Below are positions 47,491 through 59,359 of a stretch of 64,000 nt of DNA, in pieces. Under the pieces are notes generated by a model, which worked only from the letters and a program-made list of their open reading frames with translations, made no database searches and had not been told where the DNA came from. The position numbers and the translations under genes are program-made. How positions within the stretch are numbered: position 1 is the first letter of the stretch; each line of letters starts with the position of its first letter. The stretch is from Diphasiastrum complanatum (Eukaryota > Streptophyta > Lycopodiopsida > Lycopodiales > Lycopodiaceae), in contig CM055108.1 of NCBI GenBank assembly GCA_029204225.1, positions 6,015,599-6,079,598 of the forward strand, written 5' to 3'.

Positions 47491-47696
47491 TTAGCAATGA
47501 TGGACAAAAAGGGTTTTGTGCATTTTGATTGGTGCACGTGTGATTGGGGGAGAGAGAATGTAGGCCGCTGTAGAGAAAAACTGAATCTTGCTTTTTATTG
47601 GGCCATGTGTGCCCTAAAGCTTCAATGATGGGCTGTTGCCGCGCGACGTGCAATGTTTGACGATGGAATGTTCCAAAGGAGTTTTTTGGAAGGTTC

Positions 47697-47742
<46 letters not shown>

Positions 47743-47931
47743 TAGATGGTGAGAGAAGCGCAATCGAGAGACAGGGACAGAGGGCGTGAGGATTCTTGGT
47801 TTTTTTAGGGTTTTTTTGGGTTAGTGTTTTTCTAGAGTTTTGAGATGAGAAATAGCAAGAATGTCAGCACTGATGGACAAAAAGGGCATTATGATTGGTG
47901 CACGTGTGATTGGGGGGAGAGAGAAAGAGGT

Positions 47932-47974
<43 letters not shown>
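47442..47974. repeat. Three (GA)n runs with duplicated flank
   Basis: (GA)n runs at 47442-47487, 47701-47738 and 47936-47974. The segment 'gatggacaaaaagggttttg ... gattggtgcacgtgtgattggggg' after the first run (47498-47550) recurs before the third run (47872-47920), so the flank was duplicated with its microsatellite. Confidence 0.9.
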
Positions 47975-47976
<2 letters not shown>

Positions 47977-49002
47977 ATTGATGTCTCCCTACACCTAATA
48001 CTATAACCGAAAGTCTTTTTCCATCTGTAAAGGATCAACGCTTATTGAACTAGACTACATAAGGCTCCTATGTTTTGTTACATTTGACGAGCACTTGTTA
48101 TTAACCAACAAAATCTCTTTAGCCATTTTACATATTATTTTTTGTTACATTTGACGAGCACTTGTTATTAACCAACAAAATTGATAGTGCAAATTGATAA
48201 TTCCAACACTCAATATACAATGATTGATAAACACAAAAACCACCAATTGTCTATCCATGACTCAAATACAAATACTCTCTCAACCAAAAAAAAAATGACC
48301 CAACACAAAGTCTAAATAATTGATAATAAATCCACAAAAGCTCAAATGACAACAAACACTTAAAATACCAAAGATCAATCCTCTATAACAATGATTACTC
48401 CTCGAAAGTAGATGCACATCCTACAAACACCTATATTAACTAAATCTAAACAAAAAGAACGAACTGTTGTAGAAAACACCCAACTTAATCTGCAAACAAA
48501 ACGATACAATTACAAAACAAATGTAGCAAACAACAATTACTCATCGTTCTAATACACCTAATTCAATAACTATATAATAATAATAGATGCTTTAACACAA
48601 AGATTGTACCTAAGTAAATAAAAATTACTCCTCAAAAGGAAGTGCATGTTCCACAAATACCTACACCAATTACAACAAAATGAACACAAAGTTTAATCTG
48701 TGACAAAATATTTGAGAAATGTTCGATCAATTTCTTGGAGGTAGGTGGCATGGAGTTGTTGGCTGATTCTGACGAATCCCCAAGATACTCGGCCAGAGCT
48801 ACCCAAGAGCACCTCTCACCTTAGACTGAGGAGGTCTCTGAGAAGACGAGATGAACGAAGACTGAGAGCCGAGTATGAGAGCCGAGGAATACTAGCTAGT
48901 ACTGACAAGCAAGATCTGTGTAAGCCTCATGGTGAATCTCGGAAGATGGAATGACCATGTAGGAACTAGTAATTTCTAGGCAAAGTAATAAAGGCAAGTT
49001 AT
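47975..49002. other. AT-rich intergenic with a short direct repeat
   Basis: 'tgttacatttgacgagcact' followed by 'tgttattaaccaacaaaat' occurs at about 48076-48114 and 48142-48180. The rest is A-rich, with no gene recognised. Confidence 0.45.
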
Positions 49003-49098
49003 TGGATTGCCCATCTGCTTGCTTAGCCATTTCATTGTCGTCTTTGGTTTTGGATTGCCCATCTGCTCGCTTAGCCATTTCATTGTCGTCTTTGGTTT
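49003..49098. repeat. 48 bp tandem duplication
   Basis: Units 49003-49050 and 49051-49098 (tggattgcccatctgctt...ctttggtttt) differ at one position (cttgctt versus ctcgctt). Confidence 0.95.
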
Positions 49099-49165
49099 TG
49101 TGACCTTGGCTGTCGATCTTGTTGATGGTGTTGCTGGCAATGCTGCTCCAGTGGATGCTTGCATA

Positions 49166-49425
<260 letters not shown>

Positions 49426-52400
49426 AAATTCTGTTGGTGGGGATGTTGTTATCTGTAACTTGCATGCTCCAGGTTGGATCGACATTTGGAACACGCAGTT
49501 GAAACACATTGAACACGTGACTGGACTAAAGATTGAACTAATTTTAACTAAATTTGTTTCGATCTTGTTGTAGTTGACTCAAAGATGAATATGACAATGA
49601 AATGCAAGAATCAACTCGGACGTGATATGTATTCCACAAATTTGCAATATGCTCAAAGATCCTAAACTCAGTGCAAGGTGATCTGACGTTGGATAGATGA
49701 ATGAAAATGTGTTCGTGAGATGCTCTACGGAAGACTCTTGTGCATTAGCTATTTCTCATGCAAAAATCAATCACACACAAGGGATGAAGAGGAACAAGGA
49801 AATAAATGAACTGTACAGAGAGTGAGAACTGTATGGTGCTTGTTGAACAAAACTTGCATTCATCAACTTTATAATTCACCTTGACAATTGCAATATTCCA
49901 TTTGTTTTGTAGAGTAATGAGAAAAACTCTGATATGCCCTTGTCAAAAACAAGGCAGAGTTTGTGACACTAAATCTACCATCATTGATAGCAGATATTGT
50001 AAGATATGGCGTGAAATGCTTAGAAGGACAGGATACTATTCCTATTAGTATCCTTTGGAACATGAGATTCATTCAGATTTGGTTTGTTATATCCAATGGA
50101 TGGAAATCTCATCAGAAAGTGGATCGTCATATAGAACTGAGGTTGCAGGAGTGGAGATAAAATCCAAAGCGACTCAATCAGAAGAAGTACCCCAATCATG
50201 ATAAAGATCCTTCAGAAAAGGGAAACACAAGCATTGAAAAATCAGTCTCCTTCGTTGACCAGCCTCTTGTCACAACATCTGCATCCATTCTCATGCCTAT
50301 CGCCCACACCACCTACCGTTGTCACCACCACTACCACCCTTCCTTCCATCTGTTTAGCCATCATCAGTTCACTGTTCTTCTGAGAAATCTCTAATTTTTT
50401 ATAGTCTTACCGAAGCAACTGATAGATCATTGCAAATGTCTTGCGGAGACCAACTACCACCTACAATGGTTGATCAGCCAAAAGAAAATCTAAGAAGCAG
50501 GATAAAGAGTAAGATCCAAGAAGCTGAGGAGGAAAGGACGAACTTAAGCAACAGATGAGTTAGATCGATCTTGATCAAAAGGAACTCTCTGGAGCAATGA
50601 TAGTTGGATCCCCTCTTATGAAGCCCAAAGAGATCCAAAAGTAATGGATCAAAGGAAAAAAGAGCTGCAGAAAAGAAAAGATGAAGACAATCGTGAACCT
50701 ACAAAATAAAGCGAGCTCCACACCCAGCAAGTGGTGGTCAAAGCTCAACATTGCAAGGGTCCAAGGCTGCAACTGTAGAACTATCAACTTCCTTCACCCT
50801 TCCACCAAGCCTTCATCATGTTTTGCTACCGTTACCAAATCATCAGTCCAAATCTGTTTCTACCACCAATCTGCTGATGAGTCCTTTCTCTTGAAGTCTG
50901 TTAACCAAGATTTGTGCAACCTACCAATCGAAGATCTTCCTCTTCTCGTCAAGGAAAGGGCATCGACAAGACTGGAACTTCGACTGAGAGAAGAACTGCG
51001 GAAACGCCTAGAAGCAAAATGGAGGATACAGACCTTCCAGAAGTTAGTTAATGGCTTACAACAGTGGCAACGAAGACCACGACAACTAGTACCTGGACAG
51101 CGGCACCTTAGAAAAACCATAGTTGCAAGCCACGTGTAGAATAAATGTATGGTTTATCATCTACATGCCCTACTTTTTTGAATATGCTATTGTACATTAT
51201 TATACTTCAAGCTCCTTGAATGCATAGATTGGTACACACCTTTTCTTTGCAAAAATAAGTTCTTAAAACTCGCAAAGAGCTCCTCTCAAGAGTATATCAT
51301 GCATATAAATTATACCATGCCTTAAGAGGATACAATCACACCACTCCCTCTTGGAGACCAAAATCCTCCATGCCATGGAGGATCACAAACTCAACAATCC
51401 TCATCATGGATACCATCATTGAAACATCATGCCTTCTATGTAATAAATTTGAATCATATATACAAGTTCTCTCGCAATAGTTGATCAAACCATATCTTTG
51501 TTATCCATTCAATGTATTCATATGATATAAACATGTCATTCTAGCATGAATCTAGAAGCACCAATGAGTGACATTATAGATGCAAATAGGCAATCTAGAA
51601 TTTCAAGATGTTGTCATGTTGTATTTCCTTCTACAACTTTAGTCCTAAATATACAAGAAAAGCACGAAATGAAAGACAACCAATCTTGAAGAAATTTGTT
51701 GACACAAACAATAAGTGAGCAATTGTATACTTATTTTCATGTTAGCCATGTGGTTGATGTAACCATGTTTTCATGTGTGTGTCTCTCTCTCTCTCTCTCT
51801 CAACTTGCCACCCCACAATTTTCAAAATTTTCAGCCTTTTAGAGGCTTAGTTCTTCCATTAAGATTCTTCAGACAATGTGCATAATCTCAACTTCATGAG
51901 AAAAAATGATCAAAAAGATTTCAATTTGTACTACGATTTTTCTATTACAAAACTTAACTCCTTGCCTCTTGTTTTCTCATTTTCCTCTAGATCTTGTGAT
52001 TTCTATTTTGTTAAAAGAAAATTGAGCATTCATATCACTAATTTTCTCTAAATTGGTTGAAAAGGTCTTTTAAGCTATCTCCTACAATATTCAAATGAAG
52101 CAAAATTTATTACCACTTCATCAATAAATTGTAATCAGCCCTCATCTCATTATATGTTTTGTAGAGTATCTATGCGATTTCAAATTGCACCAATGGCGCT
52201 GATGGGCCAAAGCGAAGGCGGTCAATGCCCGACAATAGCATGAATAAAGTTGTGCGATGCTCACATAAATAATTATCATATGCAATAGCTACCAACTTAC
52301 AGAAATTAGGTAAGAAGAATGACATGAAAACACAATGCTTTTGGCATTTCTCTTGGCATCCCATAATGAATTGCAAATATGACAATGGTTGCTATTCCAT

Positions 52401-52971
52401 GTAAACAAGAAGATAGATAACACAAAGAGGCAAGAAATAAGTTGCTGAATATATTTTTGACTGATGTCAAATACAAGTCATATTAATTCAAAAGTATCAT
52501 AAGTTACAAGAATGCAAAGGTTTACGATAAGGTATATAAACCTCTATACAATTTTACGCACTATATAAAATCAAGGTGTCTGAGAATTCAGAGCCATTTC
52601 AAACTTGATATATAACTGAATCTGTAGCCTAGACAGATGTTTCAAAATGCATGGAAGAGTTTATCAAGTGACAACATTTGGCTACTTGATCTCCATGATC
52701 GCACCTATTTCAGGCATTGAAATCTACATGGGTACTTAATGAAGAATGTAGCTTTAAAAAACACCAATACCTGTTCCCTAAGCCAAGGGCATTGGGCAGA
52801 TATGGTTTTAGAAAAAGTAAATTTTAGTTGCCGTCTATCTTCACCCTTGCTAAATGTACAATCTTACCTCTGACAAGCCTGAATGATTCAAATTGCTTCC
52901 TTTTAGCAACAACCGCTGCACAGAATTCGCTAGCTGAAAAAGGCCCTTACCGACTCTCTGCAACAAGACGT
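49426..52971. other. Intergenic, no gene recognised
   Basis: A plus-strand frame at 50681-51139 (152 codons) has a charged helical C-terminal part (RLELRLREELRKRLEAKWRI) but no family that I know. A short CT run is at 51779-51801. From 51140 to 52971 I see nothing but AT-rich sequence; its right end should include the 3' UTR of the F-box gene. Confidence 0.4.
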
Positions 52972-54138
52972 CTAAAAAGAGTTCATTTCTAGAACATATG
53001 TGCGTCTTTGGATTAGAATACTGGCAGCTGTTCTATAAGGCTCTTCAAATGCAGAGGTTAAAAACTCCCCACAATCTCTCCCAGAAGACCCTTGGCTGGG
53101 CTTTATGGCCACAAGGGTTGCCCCTTGTAACCTTATACCACCAGGAAGCTGTAAGTAAGGTGCATACCAGAGTTTCATGTTCAAAGCAGGAACTTCAGTT
53201 CTATTTGCTGATGCCGAGGCTGTTAATGGCTCCTCCCGAAATCTTTGCATTTGAGCTGCTTCCATGCACAGCGTTCCTTGTCGATCTGCGTCTGTTAAAA
53301 CGAGATTCTCAAGTGTGGGATGGTCGGCTATAATACGTTGAAGAAGATAATGACGTGCAGAGGCTGCAATTAGTGAGCTTATTGTCCATACGACTCTTAA
53401 TTTTAAACTTCCATCCGTGTAAAAAGATTCAGGTATGCAACCATTATCGTCCTGAGTATTCAAACTCTCAACATCATCTAATGCTTCCATTTCATTATCT
53501 ATTTTCCCTTCTACATGCCCTCTTTTTCTGCCTGCAGAGCTACTTTGCTCGCTAACAAAAGAAGAAGCTCCAAGAATCACGCAATTTTCTAAAGAATTTC
53601 CAAACTCTGCTTTCCACTTTAGTAGAACGCCTTCTTCGATCCCCAATTCACCACCTGGCAACTCAATCCTCAGGTTCCGGATTGCGCTAAAGTTCTTTAA
53701 TACTTCGCCAGGGGAATGATGTGAGATATCTACGGGTTCTTTCTTTGGGGATAGCAAATTATGCAGTGCTTGAAACGGCTTCACGATGGTTGTACAAACA
53801 CTCCGAAAAAAATGGCTTAAGGTCCCCCTTACTTTGACGTTTACATCGTTTTCTTCACCAGAAATCACACAGTCTACTTTGACGACAACATTGTCTGTCT
53901 GAGGTGCAAGATGAGAAAATCTCTTTGAAACAGCACAACATCTCCCTAACGTTCTAATATCTGCGATCTTATTAAATATCATCAGTAACAAAGAATCAGG
54001 AAGACGATCAAAGTTATCAGTTGATGACGACGACGCCAAATAAGAGATGGGCCAACGAGAACACATCTGGTGATCAGAAGCAAGGGCCAGTTCCATATGC
54101 ATGGCTGTTACCATCCTGTTTTCTCTTATGCTTTCCAA
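52972..54138 (-). CDS. F-box protein, AUF1/AUF2 type (single exon)
   Basis: Intact 388-codon frame. The F-box lies at residues about 43-82 (FDRLPDSLLLMIFNKIADIR, then CCAVSKRF) and would bind a SKP1/ASK adaptor in an SCF ubiquitin ligase; the rest should select the substrate. Family-typical blocks follow: SHFFRSVCTTIVKPFQALHN, KNFSAIRNLRIELPGGELGI with EEGVLLKWKAEFG, LRVVWTISSLIAASARHYLL, APYLQLPGGIRLQGATLVAI, and the C-terminus RRTYVLEMNSF. The last block and overall order match Arabidopsis At1g78100 (AUF1) and At1g22220 (AUF2), linked to auxin transport and root growth. Family members normally begin a few residues before the F-box; the roughly 40-residue N-terminal extension from the first ATG is uncertain, with internal Met at 9, 13, 15 and 25 as alternatives. 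The gene is intronless, as usual for this group. Confidence 0.88.
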   Translation of the reverse strand: MESIRENRMVTAMHMELALASDHQMCSRWPISYLASSSSTDNFDRLPDSLLLMIFNKIADIRTLGRCCAVSKRFSHLAPQTDNVVVKVDCVISGEENDVNVKVRGTLSHFFRSVCTTIVKPFQALHNLLSPKKEPVDISHHSPGEVLKNFSAIRNLRIELPGGELGIEEGVLLKWKAEFGNSLENCVILGASSFVSEQSSSAGRKRGHVEGKIDNEMEALDDVESLNTQDDNGCIPESFYTDGSLKLRVVWTISSLIAASARHYLLQRIIADHPTLENLVLTDADRQGTLCMEAAQMQRFREEPLTASASANRTEVPALNMKLWYAPYLQLPGGIRLQGATLVAIKPSQGSSGRDCGEFLTSAFEEPYRTAASILIQRRTYVLEMNSF

Positions 54139-54981
54139 AAAATGAATCGTTTCTAATAGACGTTTAACAAGCCTACTGATAAAGAGCGATCCAAACGCAT
54201 AAAAAGTGTGTGGATAATGTGGGAAGCGAGTTGCTTTTCATCTATACAGACGTTTGATTTCATGACCACATTACAACACACTTAACTCACTTTGCCGTGG
54301 CTCTCAAATGTCTGCTGATTTGAACAAAAAAAGTAAATTTGAATCTCCAGTTGCAGCTTCATCAGAAGTGCTGATAATATCTTAAAGATTAGGCAGGATT
54401 ACCCCTGTAAGTTTTGCTTTTAGCAAAACAAGCTAGTCGATTCGCTCCATCCATCACGGGAACACGTACGCCTACGACTGCACAAGGTATGTACAAACTG
54501 TCAACGTTCTAACGATCCTAGCCTCTCCAGCTGCGCCAAAAAACAAACAAATTAGTATCCCTCTACAAGATCAAGTCATCTCGTTCACGCCCCAGTCTCT
54601 GACTTGCCACTCAGCAACATGATGTGAAACTTCACTTTCTCTGCAGCTTCTGCTTCGCAAAGCAAACATCCTCATCACGGGGAAAAGATCACAATAATAG
54701 AACTCCAACACAACTCTTCCAACCACAAAATGAACAAAAAACTCCACAACATACAATTTCTTAAGTCCTAACCATCCTAACAAATTCCGCAACATGCCAA
54801 CATACAATAATGAAAGTAAAACCAGTCTATACGCCACAAAAAACTCGTGGATCCACAAAATAAGCCACACGCAAGGTGCAAAAGTAGCACCAAAATCTAG
54901 GATCTAAGCAAACGCCGATGGATGATGATCATGAAACGATACAGAGGCTAGATATAGATATCTAGATGGATGGATACATAC
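54139..54981. other. Upstream region of the F-box gene
   Basis: The 5' flank of the minus-strand F-box gene. A minus-strand frame at 54870-54571 is hydrophobic and unrecognised. No firm TATA box or terminal repeat is visible. If the candidate exon at 54982-55132 is real, this stretch would be its intron. Confidence 0.35.
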
Positions 54982-55132
54982 CGAAAGCGGTGAAAAACAC
55001 CACACGTTCTACTGCCATTGCTGGGGAGAGTAGTAGAAAGCAGAAATCACCATCCCCCATCGCCATCGCCCTCGCATCGCCATCGTCGCCATTCTCAAAA
55101 GGAGAGCTGAAGGCGTCCATCGCACTCGCCAT
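54982..55132 (-). CDS. Candidate first exon of an unidentified gene
   Basis: On the minus strand, ATGGCGAGTGCGATGGACGC opens a GC-rich frame (MASAMDAFSSPFENGDDGD with RAMAMGDGDF) that reaches a strong donor TTCG|GTATGT at 54982/54981. GC content and CpG density are much higher than around it, as at plant gene starts. No domain is recognised. It could be a 5' exon of the downstream F-box locus (leader or alternative N-terminus) or of another gene. No matching acceptor was identified with confidence. Confidence 0.3.
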
Positions 55133-55401
55133 AGCAGCATATACCGCATTAGCCTAGGAGGAAAAAGACGATACTTCCACAACGCAATAAACGTCCCAAA
55201 TTATCTCACTGTCCTGCCACGTCCTCAGGAAATTCAAGCCTGGTTGGCGGGGGGGTCACATAGTGGGGTCCGACGGAGGAATATGGCGGGCCCGCCTGTC
55301 AAATTCAGGGAAGAATGGTCCGGTCCACGTGGGAAAAGTCGATTTGACAAAAAAAATAAAAACTCCTTACATATGCATAGATGCAGTAGGTAATATTCCC
55401 C

Positions 55402-55423
55402 GGGGGGGGGGGGGGGGGGGGGG
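55402..55423. repeat. Poly-G tract, 22 nt
   Basis: An uninterrupted run of about 22 G after CCCC. Such tracts are prone to assembly and sequencing error and can form quadruplexes. Confidence 0.9.
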
Positions 55424-55962
55424 ATTGTGCTTGTACTACCTGCACCTTATTTAATATTATATATATATTTTTTCACTTTAATACATATCAGTATCTAATC
55501 TTTTTATTCTCTTGTTTGTGCCTGTAATCAGATTCGAACTTTTGACCTCATTCAAAGTATCTAATATTATGTCCTTGTTTGCGCATATACCTAAGAGTGT
55601 CGACCTTACCTTCACTTGAAGGGAACGGTTGCTACCCTACCACTTAACTAAAGGCGTTCAACATAACCTAATATCATTTTTAACTTTTTAATGAAGAAAA
55701 TGGTGATGTCTTTCACAACAGGATCTGTCAGGAAAAAAATTTAATGGCAAATTTTTTTTCACGCACCTTTCGACAATTGGGAGGTGCCCGTAAAAAAATC
55801 TTCATTTCTTTATGCGCACCTTCCGCTCGAAAGTTGCATGTAAGAAAATAAATTTACAGCAAAAAAAAAAGCTAAAAAATTTTTACGTCACTGAAGACGA
55901 CGCCTCCGGCAGTTCCGACTGGGAAAGGGCATGCACCTTCTGGAGGACGCCCTCCCTCAGAG

Positions 55963-55984
55963 CCCCCCCCCCCCCCCCCCCCCC
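55963..55984. repeat. Poly-C tract, 22 nt
   Basis: A run of 22 C about 540 bp from the poly-G tract of similar length; the two could pair as an inverted repeat. The intervening sequence has 'gcacctttcgacaattggga' and 'gcgcaccttccgctcgaaag' motifs but no gene. Confidence 0.9.
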
Positions 55985-58900
55985 GAAGTAAATCTTTTTA
56001 AGTATGACCTTTGGGGCTAGGATAGGAGGTTCCACGTGGTAACATTATAATGGTATTGTACCTTTGAAGCAATGTTGAGCTATGGACCGAAAAGGTTCCA
56101 TACTAGTGGATCTTAGATAGATGTATCTGAATATTGATAAGTTGAACATGCAATTTTTTAACAATCAGTTGATATTGACATCCGATGGATACAAAAAACT
56201 GACACTACCCGATTAATACCTTGTGTAATTACCCCTGCCACAAAATCATATAACCAGATGCATTATCGGAACCTTGCATTTTCTATGTTAGTAATACCCT
56301 TACCAACTGATTATAAAACTCCAAAATCCAGCAAATATCACAAAAGTTTAATACCTACCCAATATTGCTTTGAACCTTGCTAGCATTGACATAGTGGAGA
56401 TACAGCTACCATTTAACCTCAATCTAGTAACTTTTCCCTCTCCCTTGTATGTCCTCATTAGAGTTTTTTTAGCATTGCCACGAAGTTGTAAGCCATCGTG
56501 ATCATATGCTCGAAATTGATGTGTCACTACGTGTTGAGTTTGAGTAGCCAAGCATTATTTTAAATTAAATTTTCTTGAATGATTCTTTAACATTCGAATT
56601 GTTCTTTCACTTTAAGGCAAAGCTTGTCATTATCTCAAATTGCATTTGTATGTTTCATTTGAAGCTTTTGAACCTAATAGCCTTTTTTTACGCTCTAATA
56701 TGTCCTTATTTGTATGCAATTGAAACAAACTCTTGACCTCGAAGTAGAGGAAATAAAGTCCTCGACCAACTCACCACACTTGTTGGAGGACACCAATTGT
56801 TTCGCAATGTGTATTTGTACATACTAAATGCTAGTATAAATTATTTGCTACATCACAAAAATAAGTATGTAGTTTTAGGACATGGTGGTTTATCATGGTG
56901 TTAAGGGTCGTTTTGTTTTGCACCTTACACTTAATCTGCATTGACACTATTATGTACAAATATGTACATTCTTTCTTAGTGATAGCATTATAAAGCTAGC
57001 TTGGGAGCACCAAAAAGTTCTTCCAAAAGACTTTCATGGGTGACTCTCCCAATCTCATAGCAAGTCTAGAACAATATGGCTAAGTCATAGGAGTTGAGCT
57101 AGCTTTAGAGCTTGAAAAGGGGACTAGTTGCGAATATGGAACCAGTATCATTAGTTGCCTTGAGAAGTAGCTCACAACGTCAATTTTGATTCCCAACAAC
57201 CTATAAGTGTATTCTACCTTACCTATCTCTTCCCCAGGTTGTGACACGTATGAGGCCACTACTATAGGTTGTCCTAATTGCATCTCTTTGCAAGTCATGT
57301 ACTTCAGGATTAAAAGAAAATTGTTTAATTAAAAGGTGCATTAAATTACACTTGCTTTCACTTGTTGCAAGAAAATAGAAAATAAAAAAACCATTCATTC
57401 TCTTCTCTACTTTATGTCAAAATCCACATCATCTCTTAAGCAATAATATTAACACAACACAACAACTCATAATTTACAACTCTCATCACAACAATTCCTT
57501 AAAAAGTAATGTGTTTAAACAATTTTATGTGATTTCTTATTTTATCCATTGTTGGCCATTCTAAGATGCAAAAAGTTAAGGAAGAATGACACTTTCTTTA
57601 TTGAAAATACCGTGGGTCACATACATATTGCAAGAATAACACTTACTGTAAGAGTGCATACATGACTTATAGTAAAAAAGTATGCTTTGAAGTTTAGTAG
57701 ATTTAGGATTTTTGACGGTGGATTGTAGCTAAGTGTATTAAGAAAACGTGGGTTTGCATACAAGTACTATTATTGAAGACACTTTTGTATAATGTGCAAA
57801 AATGATTTGCAAAACATAGATTCACAAATGAAAATATTTCAGTATTTACCTACTCACAATTATCTATTTATATATATGATGGAGAATGAAGCAACTTGTG
57901 TGTTGGAAATGAAGATTAAATATAGGTTTTATATTCATATTTGAAATTCTCAACCTAAGCCATATCATCAATCAACATGTGCTCATATATGCTTTTTAGT
58001 CCTACTACATAAAACATTTCAAAAAACTAAAAGATGTCTAAAATCTGCATAAGACTTGTTATGATTGCTTCGAATAGCATTAAGTAAAATTTTCTCTCAG
58101 CTTTCGCATAGAGGAGTAGTTTTTCTTTTGGAAGATCCTTACTAGTGATTTAGGTAGAGAGATCTATATTGGTGGTTTCAAGTCATTTTCAAAGTTGCAT
58201 AGTGTCCCAAATTTCTTATGTTTTTTGAAATAGGTCGAGTTGGATCAAAGTTGGTATTGTGTTCACAAAGGCACATATTTGAATCCCCCAAGCTTTGAGC
58301 TCCTTGGCTACATATTACTTCAATGCCTCATGAAAGCAAAACTTTATTCAATTCTAGCTTAGCAAGTTAGTCTATTCATTCCATTCCATTCCATGCATGA
58401 CTACACGAATGCCAACTTGAAAGATTAACTAGTCATGTCATCCATCACCTTAAGTAGGCCAACTTAGCCAAAGTAACCAAAGCCAACCATAGACATTGTA
58501 AAACACAACCAAGTTAGCCAAAGCCAACCAAGCATACCTTCATAAAGTAACCAACGACAAGGCAAAATCATTTTATCAAAATCGAAGGCATGTTGGTGAT
58601 CGAAGGCATGTTGGTGAGCCTAACTTCCATTGGCGACATCCTCGTGTAGCAGCCAAGTAAACAAGTTGTAACAAGTTCTTTCTACTAGACCAAGCACAAA
58701 GGTGGTTATCAACCCTAATACTCATCTTTATCAATCATGGGGAACAACACATTCATTATGACATAGTGGTCTTGAAGCTAACAAACATGAGTTGGTGATG
58801 AAGCTTGGCTAGTGTTGATGATAAGGAGAGCTAAGACTTGAAGCTAATATTCTAGAGCTCACTCCTCTTATATGTTTACCTTGCCATTTTGTGCTTAGCC

Positions 58901-59350
58901 TTAGTCCCGTAGCACATGATAAATGATAAATGCTTACCCTTAGTCCTGTAGCACATGTTAAGTGATAATGAAAGTTGGTGTGGGAAATGTCAACGTCAAT
59001 AATACTTACAATTGTTCAAGTGAAAGGAAACCATATCAAAGTAGTAACAACATAATGCATCTCATGGCAAATTTCCTCACCATGATTGCCTTCCTTCAAT
59101 TGAAACAATGCATGAGTGCATGTCATTTACCTACATCAAAATTGTCCTACCAACATCAAGGATGAACTAGGTCCCATCCATATTAGTGCCTTCCAAGTCA
59201 TTAATGTTTTACATGGATTGTTCATATTCCACTTCATCAACCGAAACAAAGGGTGAATCCTACCTTTCACCCAAGATGATTGGTTTTATTTATCTTCACT
59301 TCACCTTTTTATTGATAATCTAGATAGAAGACCACTCCTAAGTCACCTCT
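55985..59350. other. AT-rich stretch without a gene
   Basis: I see no recognisable coding region. Frames at 56348-56551, 57080-57298 and 58962-59165 have no domain. A small direct repeat 'atcgaaggcatgttggtg' occurs at about 58581 and 58599. 'gtcccgtagcacatg/gtcctgtagcacatg' is repeated at about 58903 and 58943. Confidence 0.4.
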
Positions 59351-59359
59351 ATTATTAGA

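Noticed and set aside
50681-51139. 152-codon plus-strand frame with a charged helix
   Set aside because: No family recognised, no neighbouring exons and an overlapping open antisense frame; not enough to call a gene.
53000-53555. Plus-strand frames opposite the F-box gene
   Set aside because: They are shadows of the minus-strand F-box coding sequence.
54571-54870. 99-codon hydrophobic minus-strand frame
   Set aside because: No recognised family and no splice evidence; it may be an intron or promoter of the F-box locus.
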